Shown one piece after another: positions 37,432-48,179 of a DNA stretch of 64,000 bases. The notes below the pieces were generated by a model. It was given only the letters and a program-made list of their open reading frames with translations, had not been told where the DNA came from and did no database searches. Position 1 is the stretch's first letter; each line of letters begins with the position of its first letter. Both the position numbers and the translations under genes were made by a program. Source of the DNA: Acanthosoma haemorrhoidale (taxonomy: Eukaryota > Arthropoda > Insecta > Hemiptera > Acanthosomatidae); contig OV884013.1 in assembly GCA_930367205.1 (NCBI GenBank), forward strand, positions 92,505,333 through 92,569,332, written 5' to 3'.

Positions 37432-37690
37432 TTGACTCCTTTAACTCAGAAACTCGATCCCAAATATAATTCATTACTAATTTAAAATGTATATGTGTAT
37501 AAATGTTAAACACTTATGAATATGTTGATCCTAATACTACTACTTTTAATGCTTCAGTATATGAAGACGAGCCTTTATACTGCTGAAAGTACTCACTGAG
37601 TGTTTCACATCAACATATTCATAAATGTTTAACATTTATTCAAATTAGTAATGAATATTTGGGGTCGAGTTTCTGGGTTTGGGAAAGAAG
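37432..37690. mobile_element. foldback / MITE-like element with about 95-bp inverted arms
   Basis: The left arm (about 37436-37529) and right arm (37609-37690) are reverse complements with few mismatches. Both contain CAGAAACTCGA, ATTCATTACTAATTT and AAATGTTAAACA in the same order when read toward the centre, and each ends at TATGAATATGTTGAT. A weaker inner stem continues into the 79-bp centre (CTTCAGTATA facing TATACTGCTGAAAG). No transposase is present. Confidence 0.8.
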
Positions 37691-37797
37691 TGAACATTTT
37701 CAGTCCCTTTAAAAAACAACATGAAATCCATAATTTCAAAAGTATCCAAACTTGGGCATGAAAAAATGTTTTTTTATTGGGATCAGTGTTTTTTTTT

Positions 37798-37890
37798 TTT
37801 TTTTTATTTATATTTTTCCTTAATTAAAATTTATTAGCAATTAAATGAAGTCTTTATTCATAATAAAGAGCGATGATGTTTGTACTGGTT
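37798..37890 (+). repeat. dispersed repeat, related to 49165-49265
   Basis: TTTATTTATATTTTTC and AAGAGCGATGATGT-type blocks occur here on the plus strand and at 49165-49265 on the minus strand with the same order and spacing. A poly(T) run precedes it. The family is unidentified. Confidence 0.45.
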
Positions 37891-37894
37891 GCAT

Positions 37895-39520
37895 TGCATA
37901 TTAGTTTAAGATTATTTATTTATTATCTAAATATGGTTAATATATTGATTTGATTTTGAATTCTAGTGAGACATGGATTACTCAGAAAACCGTTTAATTA
38001 AGAATTCCATTTCAGTTAATAATTAGTAGTAGGTATTATTATTTAGAGCCTAAGTGTTATTCTTTCTCTTTAATTAATAGGGTTATTTTATATTTTTCCG
38101 TCTCTTCAAATGTCATTTTCTGCCTTTTGTGCTGTTGGATTATATATATTTTTTTTGGAAAGGGCATTTTATAATTAGCGGTGATCTTAACTATCAGATT
38201 GTTAGTGCACAATGTTGGGACGTTACGTGGTGGTTGTTCTTACACAACGGTTCCAATTAACGTACAATTTATCCTATGAATTAATGGTGGAAATCTCTAA
38301 AACATATCAGCTGGCATTACATATATAATCCGCGACTGGAATGGAAACCTCTCCTAAGTACACGTGTAGCGTTTAACCGCCCAGACATCAAGGTCGTGTT
38401 TATTTATGGGACCCAGCGTCATTATAATCCTGTCAGTGAAGTTATTTCAAATGAAAGGTGCGGCTACGTCATTCGAAATATTTCAATTTTCAACTCGTTA
38501 TTCACAAAATAAATTACCTTCGAGGCCCTAAAACTGCTAGATAATCAATCAAGATATATTTAATTGGGACGTACATAGTACAATAACATGGTATATAGTA
38601 ATAGCGACAAATTATATGTCTCATTACATCATTGGCTTCTGTCTCTGTTTGATAGTTTTGCTCTCCTATATTAGTAAGGCTGGGATTTGTATGTACATAT
38701 TTTCTCCAGAGCAAACTATTTGGTTACCATCGAGTAATGTATTTTTTAAGTCATGTTAAGAACATTTAGGTTAGTTTTATTCTACTTGAATTAAATATTT
38801 TTACATATTTCAGTGAATTTTCTTAATATTGCAAATATTCGTACATATTTGTTTGGGAGTTGTAAATACTTTCTAATTTAATATTAATTCGTTACTTTCA
38901 ATTGAAAAATGAGAAATTCGAATAAATGATTATCTCGTATTGGTTTCTTAGAACAAGTGGTCTTATTTATTTCGATAACAAATATCCAGCCTTTGACATC
39001 AGGTAGACTAAGAATTGTATATTTACTTTGAAAGATACAGTTTCGGAGAAATGACAAAATGCATGTCGGATTCTTGAATAATTAGACTGAGATGTGTTTA
39101 CTTTTCTAGTAAAGAGAAATGACAACAATGTGGATTTGGGAGGTCTCTGGGCTGTTTGTATATAATACTGCATGAATGAGCGAGTGAGTGAAGAATTAAT
39201 TGTAAATATGGTAGGTATGAGAACATTGAGCATTATTATTTATTGCCCAATAAGGAAGATTGTAATTTTATCACAATAAAGTTGGTACTTGTGAAGACCC
39301 ACGAAATCGTTTATTTACTCCCTCCCCCTTCCTTAATTATACCAACTTTGTTGTATAATTATAAGTGGGCCGTAGTTTTGTTACTTTTTTTTTCAAAACA
39401 GGTGGTTATGTTCACCCTTATGTTACTACTTAAAAAAAAATGGATAGTGGCAAGATCAACTACAGCCAAATCTGTTTTGTTAAAGGAATGTATTTCACTT
39501 ACATCACGCTATTGTACAAA
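37895..39520. other. AT-rich non-coding DNA
   Basis: No supported gene. The short frames at 38514-38714 and 38967-39233 look random. Confidence 0.55.
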
Positions 39521-39523
39521 CTG

Positions 39524-39604
39524 TATAGTAGATTTGTGTTGGTAAATTTTAATTTAGTATCAAAACACTAAATTAAAATGTTCTTTGAAATGTAATCTAC
39601 TATA
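39524..39604. repeat. 81-bp near-perfect hairpin
   Basis: The outer arms TATAGTAGAT and ATCTACTATA pair, as do the inner arms TTTTAATTTAGT and ACTAAATTAAAA, around an 8-base loop. The middle of the stem is less well paired. It could be a minimal MITE or a hairpin-RNA precursor. Confidence 0.75.
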
Positions 39605-39609
39605 TCGTG

Positions 39610-42060
39610 GGCTTATCTGTGACCCGTATTAATACTCTTAAACTTCCTCCAAACTCAACATAAATTCTTTAAAATTTTAAGAGTGACTCTTTAGATTGAA
39701 ATACCCGTCAAGTTCGAAATTCAGACAAACCTGGTCACGAGGTCCTGACCTGTGACCCTAAACACTCAATATAGGCATTGTGCACTACATATTTCATTTG
39801 AATCTACCTTAAAAGATATTGTTCTGCTTATACTTTGATATTTCGTCAATAATCAACTTTTCTCTCAAAAAAATAATTGCATAATTGTATATTTATTTGT
39901 ACTCTGTGTGATAGAATTCTGCTAATACTAGGCTTGTGGCCTTGGGCCTATACTAAACCTGTGTCCATACCCTTAATAAACATGGTCACATTCTGGATAC
40001 ATCCATTGTAGTTTCTCATCACAAGCGAATATAATTTAGTTGAGATGTGTGTTATTAGTTTATGACATGGGAATAACATCTTACCCCAACTACTTAGCAC
40101 TTCATAAGGATATCAGCTATGACGTCACAGTAGGTTATAAGTATGTGAACAATTCTCTTCCACATATTTCGCTTATCGCTGAGAGATAAGTTTGGTTTTT
40201 TTTTGTTTAGGTTTTCTCGAAATCCGCTTGAAATAAAAAAATAAATATGAAGAACCTAAGAGATAAGACTCTCGCTCCTCTATCGGTTTTTTTAGTTTAG
40301 TCCTATCCGCCATTTTTGGTAAACATCATTCTCAATGGGTTTGCTGGTGTAATTTCTAATCGCTTATTCTACAGATTATCTTTTAACTAGTTTTAAAAAA
40401 ACAAAACTAGTGCTGTTTTCGTATATTCTTGCGGACGAGAGCACATTAACAAAAAGTGAAGAGGACTAAACATTAGTTGTTTGTGTGAAATAATTATTTT
40501 GGCCCTAAAGTTTTCCAGCACACTTCTTTGCCACTCTAATTCATCACTGATGATATTCACGATAATAATTTTTATTCACCTCTAAAATTAAAGTCTGAAT
40601 AAAAACCAAAAGATTAAAATAAATCTCAAAAAGTAATTTTTAAGAGCCATATTTGTAATTGTTGCTTACGTTTTTCTCTTTTAAATTAAGTGTTTTGTAT
40701 GTAATGTGTGTCTTATATGTATGTAAATTTATGTTCCTCCTTTGAATTGTAGTCGTGAGTATGTCTGAATAGACAGATCATTGACTGTTGAGTGTTATAT
40801 CGATAATAGTAGATATTTTTGGAGTGACTCGAAGCTTTTTGGTTTTTTTGAAAAACGAATTTATTATTATATAATTGTCGTTGCTTGAGTAACACTCTGT
40901 AGAATAATTTTAAATTAAGTTTTGTTAAGCCTCCCTTGGGGCCCTTATATCACTCCCAAACAACAAGAAACTAACTGACGATTCAAACTACATCTTCGTC
41001 TCATGTACAAACGTTCAAGAATAACCGTAGAAAGCAAGAGACTGATTTACAGAACGATACCTTACCTTAGGTACTGTAGGTTTTACTCAAATTGGTTTAT
41101 TTATCTATAGGAAACAAACATGTTCTGTTCAAATACCTTACTTCTCCGATAATTCCACTTGCGTCATGTATCGATAGGTTTCAAATAGTATTTACGATAA
41201 TGTTGATAGTGCTGATTGACGGTTGTCCAACGATAGTGGTTTTAATCGATTCTTTATCTGGTTATAAGCGTGTTCATGTTTATAACATGTCGGATACAAT
41301 TTCATCTTCATTTTCACTCGCGAGGCTTAAATGATTCGTTGTGGGCAATACAGCAGTAATATTTAGCTATATATCTTACCATACAAATGTAATCGTTAGT
41401 ATGTATTATGCGGTTGTGCAAAGAAATTGAGGACGTCAATAGTAAATTGCAGAAGTAATTAGGGTCACGGAAAACAGTATTTACTGCCCTGATGTGATGC
41501 CTCTTGCCACCAGACTCACAATGTTATTTATTACTAATGCTAAATCGATTACGGGAAACTATTCACTTGATGATGATGATGGTGTCAAAATAGATTATAA
41601 ACAAATAGATCTTTAAAACTCTAAGGCGAAATTTGTAATCATACCGGTTTCCTTCACTGAAGAAAATGCCAAATATTTCTCCTTTACCATGTCAAACAAC
41701 ATTTAAATTTTAGTAATTTAGTTACTACTAAAATAAAGTTATATGTATATCCTTCAAGACAATTCCTGCTTTCCTCTTCGTTTCCCATTCAATGGTCCTA
41801 TTGCAGAACTAGATGTAAGCAATTTGCAAGATACAAACATTCAGACACTAATTTAATAAATAATAAAAGGAGTTATAAAACTGCTTTTATTGTCTTTCCA
41901 CAACTGAAAGGCTTTTCTCTACTGTAGTAGCGCTTTTGGCAGCTCTAAGCTGTCATCTTTAGTAATCTCCAATTGATTATGTGGGGTAAGTAACGCATCT
42001 TTAATAGTACATTACATGCATATATATTGTAACATTCATGATATTTGAGAATATCATGTC
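39610..42060. other. non-coding DNA
   Basis: AT-rich. It contains the dispersed-repeat copy at 40700-40830 noted under 33730-34610. A single TGACGTCA palindrome lies near 40119. No gene recognised. Confidence 0.5.
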
Positions 42061-42062
42061 CT

Positions 42063-42215
42063 GCAACCCTTCCATCTGGTCAGCATCGTCCCTGGTGCTC
42101 TTAGGAGTGGGGATGAGATAAAGGGCCAGTCTTAGCCTAACAGCCAGAGAGCGAACCAGAGCAAGCTCCCGACTTGGCGGTATCCAACAGAAGAGGAGAA
42201 GAAGAAGAAGAAGAG
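42063..42215. other. GC-richer patch ending in a GAA/GAG run
   Basis: It stands out in composition and ends in a purine run built from GAAGAA. No frame matches a known protein. Confidence 0.35.
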
Positions 42216-42219
42216 ATCA

Positions 42220-45201
42220 ACAATAACGTTGATTGGCTTAAACGGAGATCATCGATTGGGTGATATTGATATTGTTTTTTTATTATTATGGATCCATTAA
42301 AAGAGATTGAGCTCAATTTTCATGGTTTTTTTATTGTAATTAGTAGTAACTATCCTTGTTCAAAAGGAATTGAATATTTTTTATATAATTAATGTCAGCA
42401 CTCTATATAATTATAATTATTTGTTATAACCATTTTATTTGTATATATTTCACAATTCCCAGTTTCTCAATTTATTAATAACTATAACATTAGCCTTGAG
42501 ATCGGGCGATTCAATCGGGATAATTTCCTATGTCGAAGACATAAAAACAATTTGAATTAAAGATCTCATGACGGACCTACCAAATTAGTTAAGGTAAACT
42601 GATCAAATATATTAGAAAAATAAATGGTAAAAAATGAGGTAGGTTTCAATATATATTATATATATACAGTATATATTTATCTATTTAACCAGGGCTGCTA
42701 CATCAACGCTACTCATTTTACGGGAAAAAATATACTATTGTTTTATAATTATACCATTCCACAATCCAGCAGTAACCATTTTTTTTTTTTTTTTTTTAAT
42801 AAAAAGAGTATAACAAAAACTTGTGAAAAGACTCTAGGTGTTCTTTTTCTAACATATATACATACTAACATATTTTTTGCATTTCTTTTACTTTTGTTTT
42901 GGTGTTATTTAAGATAGTATTAATATATGCATTATTTTGTAGGTTTTACCACCTATAACAGGGCTTTTAATTACTGACGTATGCTAGAAATTAAATAAAT
43001 ATGTTTTTCACTCTTTTGAGTTCAATATCTTCTTTAGGATGCCAATTTGTGTAATGGAAATTATTTAGACGGCCTTATCAGTTAGCGCTTTTACCTCGTT
43101 AGTGTTTTGGATATTTATGTGAGTTATTTTTGGGTACATAAATGGATTGTAGTGTGTCAGATATGTGTCGGAAGCCTTTTAATCCATTGAGTCCGTTTTT
43201 TAAAATCTATTGTTATTTAAGCGAATTGAAATCTGGATCAGAAGTGAAAACCAGGCGATGGACACAGCTGGTTTTTGAGCATAGGAATAAACAATAGCCA
43301 ATGACTCAGTGTTTTGTCTGCAATTGCAAATAGTAAATAAAACAGTGCATCTATGAACGAATACTTAGCTAATTGTTCATTTTTCATAATTCTTAATTTA
43401 GTTCTGATTGTATAATTGCGATGTTAGATTGGAAGAGGTGTTATAATTTCAGTTTAATTGACATTAATTATTCGCTTCTCTTCAATTATTTTCTTAATTT
43501 TCTCCTAGCGCTTCCGACAGCTAACGTTTGTCATCTCATCTTCAGATCCCACCCAGCCACCCTTTTGGTTTTTTTTTTTATTTTTTATACGGTACTTACG
43601 TTTTTTAATATAAATATTCACTAAGCGTCTCAGTTATCGAAAAAAGCATAATTATTCAATAAAACAATAAATATTATTGATCGTAATTAGAAAAATAGAA
43701 CCGTAGAATAAAATGTTTATGCCCAACTAAATTCTCGAACAACAACCCGTGGAAGACTATTTTGTTTAGTTTTGATTGTTAACATTTTGTATGATATATA
43801 CAAAGTAAAGTTGTGTTATATATTTATTCTTATTTAAATCTGTCATTTATTATTTTGAATTTTGACGACTAATTTCATTTTATCGGATCTTAAAGCAACA
43901 TTTTCCATGTTTGGGCGTTATCAAATTGAAGTTTTTCAAAAAAACGAGTTCCTATTAAGTTTCTGTGGAGCAAACGACGTGCAAGAAGGGAAGATTATCT
44001 GAGCCGGTAGTTTGGTATGCAAATATTCTTGTTCAGTCCTTCAAGAAATAATTACCTTTCAACCTTCGCGGTCCGCGGAGCCCGAGGGATCATTTTCTCA
44101 TCTTACCAGACCAATCCGCTCAGATATCTTTGGGGAGTTGACTCCGCCCTCGTCGGACCTCAGCTTGTGGGGTGGAAAGAGGGGTAGAAGCAAATGAGGG
44201 CTGTAAATGAAAAGAAAAACTGGTCTATACTCCAAAAGGCTTATTGTGATGCTTAATATTCTATTACGTGGAGCCCCTGGAATTTCCGAAACGATCACAA
44301 CTCTTGAAACCAGTTTAGTCGTCTGTCTGTTCTAAATATAGCTTCAAAATAATTTGAGATTTAGCAGAAAATATTTTTGTGTCAGTTCACTCTTCTCCTT
44401 TCTCATACAATGAAGTCGTGAGTTTAGATATTTTAATATTATTTTTCCTTCAGGGTCTAAAGAATCCGCATGTTTCTTCAACCCAATCTATTATATTAAG
44501 AATTTTTTTGCTGTGATAACTTGTAGTAATAGTATTACTTGTGAAGTGTGTTTTTATTGGAGATCATTTTTCGGAACCAGTAAGGAAACCGATTATGAAA
44601 TGGTGGAAATAGTATAGGCTAGATGGAAGTTGGAAGATTTCGGGTTTCTGCCCCGAAAGTGTCAGTATTATCTCATCTCATTAAGCTGTAATTATTAAAA
44701 TTTACACCAGTGGCATTATTCTCCAGCATAATAATTATTAACTTACATGTAGAGGTTTCTGAGGGGCCTTCTCTATCCTGTGTAGATTTATAGAATTTAA
44801 AAAATATCCATCGTCTACTCTTTGAGTCCTAAGCCATAAACACACCAAAAATACTACAAAACAAGGAAAATGTTGTTTTAAGATCAGATAAAGTTCATAA
44901 TAATAAATGACAGATATAAATTAAATAAGAATCAATTACTTATTACTTTGGTTATATATTTCATCTTCAAATTTATCCATGATATTTGTATACCTGAAAT
45001 ACATATATTTTAATTAAATCGTCTAAATTCAGGCTTCACCCGGACTTCACATGTATGGAAAGTACATAAGGAAGTAAGTAATACAAACAAATAATTTGTT
45101 TCCAAACAAAGTTTAGTTTTCTCATTTGGAGTACTCTTTACTCTTTAACCTCTTGGAACGTATTATCTCTTTAGAGTCCAGGAGCACTTCAAATGCACCT
45201 T
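42220..45201. other. non-coding DNA
   Basis: AT-rich, with poly(T) at about 42780-42799, TA repeats near 42650-42680 and a small GC-rich patch at about 44050-44185 that has no recognised product. Confidence 0.5.
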
Positions 45202-45213
45202 AAGGCCTTGATA
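45202..45213. repeat. target-site duplication of plus-strand LINE, 5' side
   Basis: AAGGCCTTGATA, repeated exactly at 46353-46364 immediately after the poly(A) tail. Confidence 0.85.
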
Positions 45214-46352
45214 TGTTGGTTTCGTTCTTGAAGAACAGATCGGTGAGGGTACGGGTGGGTGATTGCCTCTCTAACCCATTCCCTCTGACTTGTGGAGTTC
45301 TTCAAGGAGCGGTCTGTCTCCGGTTCGTTTCAGTATGTACACATCTGAAATTGTTGGGACAAACTATTAGAAAGCTACTGTAATCACTTTCGCCGACGAC
45401 ATTGCGGTTTACAGCAGCAGCATGAGTGCACAAAGAGCTCTTACACACGCCGAGTCAGTTTGTAACGTTATCAGTGACAGACTGGGCATGTTAAACATCA
45501 GCGTAAACGCCGGGAAGACCGACTGCGTAATCTTCTCCCTCCAAAAGGGGAAAAAATCCTTGCCAAAATCGTATAGCGTGGGAGGGCAAGAGAGCTCATC
45601 AGCTTTCTCGATGCACTATTTGGGTATAAAAATGGATAGGCATGAATATAGCATTCCATTTCTCTACTCATTTTAGTAATAAAATAGAAAAAGGACGACA
45701 AAGGTCTTACCGGCTATCGAACTTGCTAACTTCACCTAACCTGTCGCTTCGTCTTAAATTGATGATATATAAATGTGTCCTCCGGCCATCTCTGCTGTAC
45801 GGTGCCCCGCTATTTACCCACTTGACTGACAATACAGCCAAATGTCTCCAACACTTCCAGAATGGAATCATGCGAAAAGTGGTCCGACATACCTCTTTCG
45901 AGAGGTTGAAGAACGCTGACCTGCACCCGTTGCTTGGTGTGCCGTCGGTGGGTGAGTTCATCCGCCGGAGACACATTAAGTTTTTTGACTCGTTGCAGCA
46001 CCTGACAAATCCAGTGTTTAACACTATGACCCCGCCACCCCTCTCGCATCGATTGCAACAGACTGTCGGGGAAAAAATAGGATAAGAATTAGTATGTAAG
46101 TTAGTTTTAAGGTTGATCAAAAAGGTGAGCCCCATCACCTTATTAGTCAGTTTAGTCAAGTCACGTATAATGTATATCATTATGCTTGTTTATTCGATTA
46201 TATAATTTCTATAAAATAACAAAACCTGTATATAATGTAGTGATGCTACAGGAAATACAGAATAATTTGTAAATGGATTCACTTGAGGATCTATATTTGT
46301 ATATAATTGTCTGTAAGCATAAAGGGGCTATAAAAAAAAAGAAAAAAAAAAA
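45214..46352 (+). mobile_element. 5'-truncated jockey-like LINE, copy B
   Basis: It contains the C-terminal half of a non-LTR reverse transcriptase. One frame gives RSVRVRVGDCLSNPFPLTCG and VLQGAV. The sequence then shifts to give LSPVLFSMYTSEI, a stop, and the catalytic TFADDIAVYSSS. Another frameshift near 45640 leads to RLKLMIYKCVLRPSLLYGAP and the C-terminal tail ending at 46084. The 3' UTR and an A-rich tail (46331-46352) follow. Exact 12-bp target duplications bracket it. Two frameshifts and at least one stop make it inactive, but near identity of its 3' part with copy A suggests the family was active fairly recently. Confidence 0.92.
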
Positions 46353-46364
46353 AAGGCCTTGATA
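46353..46364. repeat. target-site duplication of plus-strand LINE, 3' side
   Basis: Second copy of AAGGCCTTGATA, adjoining the A-rich tail. Confidence 0.85.
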
Positions 46365-46468
46365 AATCATTCTACAGATATTACAGGCCCGTACAGTGTA
46401 GCTTTAAGAAAGGGCAGTTCACTATTCGTATATTACAGTTGGGATGACCACCTCTACCATATGTTTAT

Positions 46469-46775
46469 AGAACAGGATTTAATATTGCATCAAAGTTCTC
46501 TCAGCTTGTGATAAGAGTTTAAGGCAGTAAGCTCAATATTATGTGTACTTTGCTTAAAAGAGACATCAATTGCAAACTCATGTGTTCATGTCCCACTGAA
46601 GTAGCAAGGGATAGTGAAATGACATGATGGAAAACTTCTTTGATGAATGCCTAAAGTATGACATACGTATAGTCGTTGGAGACTACAATTAACTGGTCGG
46701 TAAGGTGGTCATATATCGTGAAACTTCTGGAAAGTAGAACCTTGCTACGTGAAAGGGACTAACTAACTTAAAAAT
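46469..46775 (+). pseudogene. LINE APE-type endonuclease remnant
   Basis: Frames read RTGFNIASKFSQLVIRV, then LLKRDINCKLMCSCPTEVAR, then after a frameshift MENFFDECLKYDIRIVVGDY, followed by N and a stop. The order GxGF, PTE, then VVGDYN-x-LVGK is the pattern of the apurinic endonuclease domain of RTE/CR1-type LINEs (GDFNAKIG motif). Several stops and a frameshift show decay. It lies just beyond copy B but is a separate, older element. Confidence 0.65.
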
Positions 46776-46789
46776 TCTCCTGCTATTTA

Positions 46790-47260
46790 TTTTCACTCCA
46801 CTAAATCAGTTGTTAAAATGTATGCTACAATACTCCATTAATTTGAAACGCATCTGTAATGTTTTATGTGGTTCACCTGCTTGACTTCAAAACCTCTTTG
46901 TAATTAAACTTATAGAGCGGGAAATTGGTTAAAAAGTAACTTGAACATCGAAGGTTTTTTTCTGATAAATTAAGTGAGTATTAGAGCAAAGGTCTCGCCG
47001 AAGAAAACAACACCACTGCGAAGAAAGGCGGAGCTGTTTACAGAGCTTTATAGTGTTGTAATTGGTTTCTTGTGTTTGCCACTGTAAGAGGAAAAGGGAT
47101 CGATTATGCACTTGGCAGAACAAGCTAGCTTAGAGGAAGTGGTGACTTTGGGACCGAGGCGCCGCTCGATACGCCTCTACAATGGATTCCCTCATCAATA
47201 ATAGACAAATCTTGACACAGGACGGTGTCAAGGTTGTTCAACTATTAAACTGCTCACACT
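46790..47260. other. non-coding DNA
   Basis: No gene recognised. A short GC-rich stretch around 47150-47185 is unassigned. Confidence 0.5.
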
Positions 47261-47264
47261 TATA

Positions 47265-47345
47265 TCTATCTATATATGTAAAAAATGGAAAGTGTGCGGG
47301 TTATGTTACAGCGTAACTCAAGAGAAATTTATACATGGGGATGGA
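47265..47345 (+). mobile_element. possible Helitron 5'-terminal fragment
   Basis: The series TCTATCTATATATGTAAAAA, then ATGGAAAGTGTGCGGG and GTTACAGCGTAACTCAAGAG, follows the pattern of arthropod Helitron 5' ends: TC plus a TA-rich run, an AAAATG-AAAGTGT block and a TTAC...AACTC block. No Rep/helicase sequence or CTRR end was found, so this is a tentative family resemblance. Confidence 0.35.
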
Positions 47346-47349
47346 GGTG

Positions 47350-47960
47350 GGATGTAAAATTTCTTGTGGAATTCCCTCTTTTTTGGGCCACTAAGACGAA
47401 TTGTGTCACTCCCGATGGCGCTAAAGTACGAGTTCAGCCCTTATCAGCACGGGTTGTTGCGGTAAGGGGTGATAAGTAAATTGTCCAAAATGGCCGACGC
47501 CAATATGAAGAGTACAGTTTCTGGGTCAATACGCTGATCGGTATTATTCCGGATATAATTTAAGCCGAAGTATAGTCGGATTGAACACTGTAGGGATTTC
47601 TGAAATGAATAGAACCCTGTGTTCGGTAGAACCTTTTGGAAGTTGTTAGAAATGAAAACAGCAGTTTAGTACCATCTGAATATTTTTGGACTGCAATCAT
47701 GTCGTGTATTACTCAAAATGGGATCTTAATAAAGTTACTATGAACGCATTTGGAAAATTGCTATTAGGCAGGTCGTTAACAATAATATTAACGTTGCCTT
47801 AGTATTTACACTATATTTCTCCACGCTAACTATTTTAGGCGTAGGGTAGTGAATTTAAACTTGAAGATGGGCGCAATGAATGACTCGGTAGGCAAAGCGT
47901 ATTTACGATCTTTGCGATATTTTAGCCAAAGAGAACTCATATTGGGAAGTAAGTCCACTT
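47350..47960. other. non-coding DNA
   Basis: No gene recognised. It may belong partly to the element starting at 47265. Confidence 0.4.
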
Positions 47961-48178
47961 TTCCTAGGTAGCCCAGTTGGTAAAGCCCCCTACTAGATAC
48001 ATGATAGCTACTAGTGGATACTGGTAGAAAAGACTAGATACTGGATAGCTACTAGTGGATACTGGTCGAATAGACTAGATACTGGTAGAATAGACTAGAT
48101 ACTGGATAACTACCGGTTGATACTGGTAGAATAAATACTGGTAGATACTGATAGCTCTAGTCTCGTCCATTCTACTTT
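47961..48178 (+). repeat. tRNA-like SINE expanded by a 41-bp minisatellite
   Basis: It opens with TAGCCCAGTTGG (47969-47980), a good Pol III A-box, followed by a body related to the arms at 32164-32328 (GGATACTGG against GGATATTGG). The body has expanded: GATAGCTACTAGTGGATACT recurs with a 41-bp period, followed by shorter 20-bp and 36-bp partial units containing GGTAGAATAGACTAGATACT. It ends in a pyrimidine/T-rich run. Confidence 0.65.
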
Positions 48179-48179
48179 A

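Noticed and set aside
40119..40126. TGACGTCA as a CRE regulatory site
   Set aside because: A single 8-bp match in 64 kb with no adjacent promoter or gene carries little weight.
45707..46180. 157-codon minus-strand frame (also 30659-30976 plus)
   Set aside because: These are antisense shadows of the LINE reverse transcriptase C-terminus, identical in both copies.
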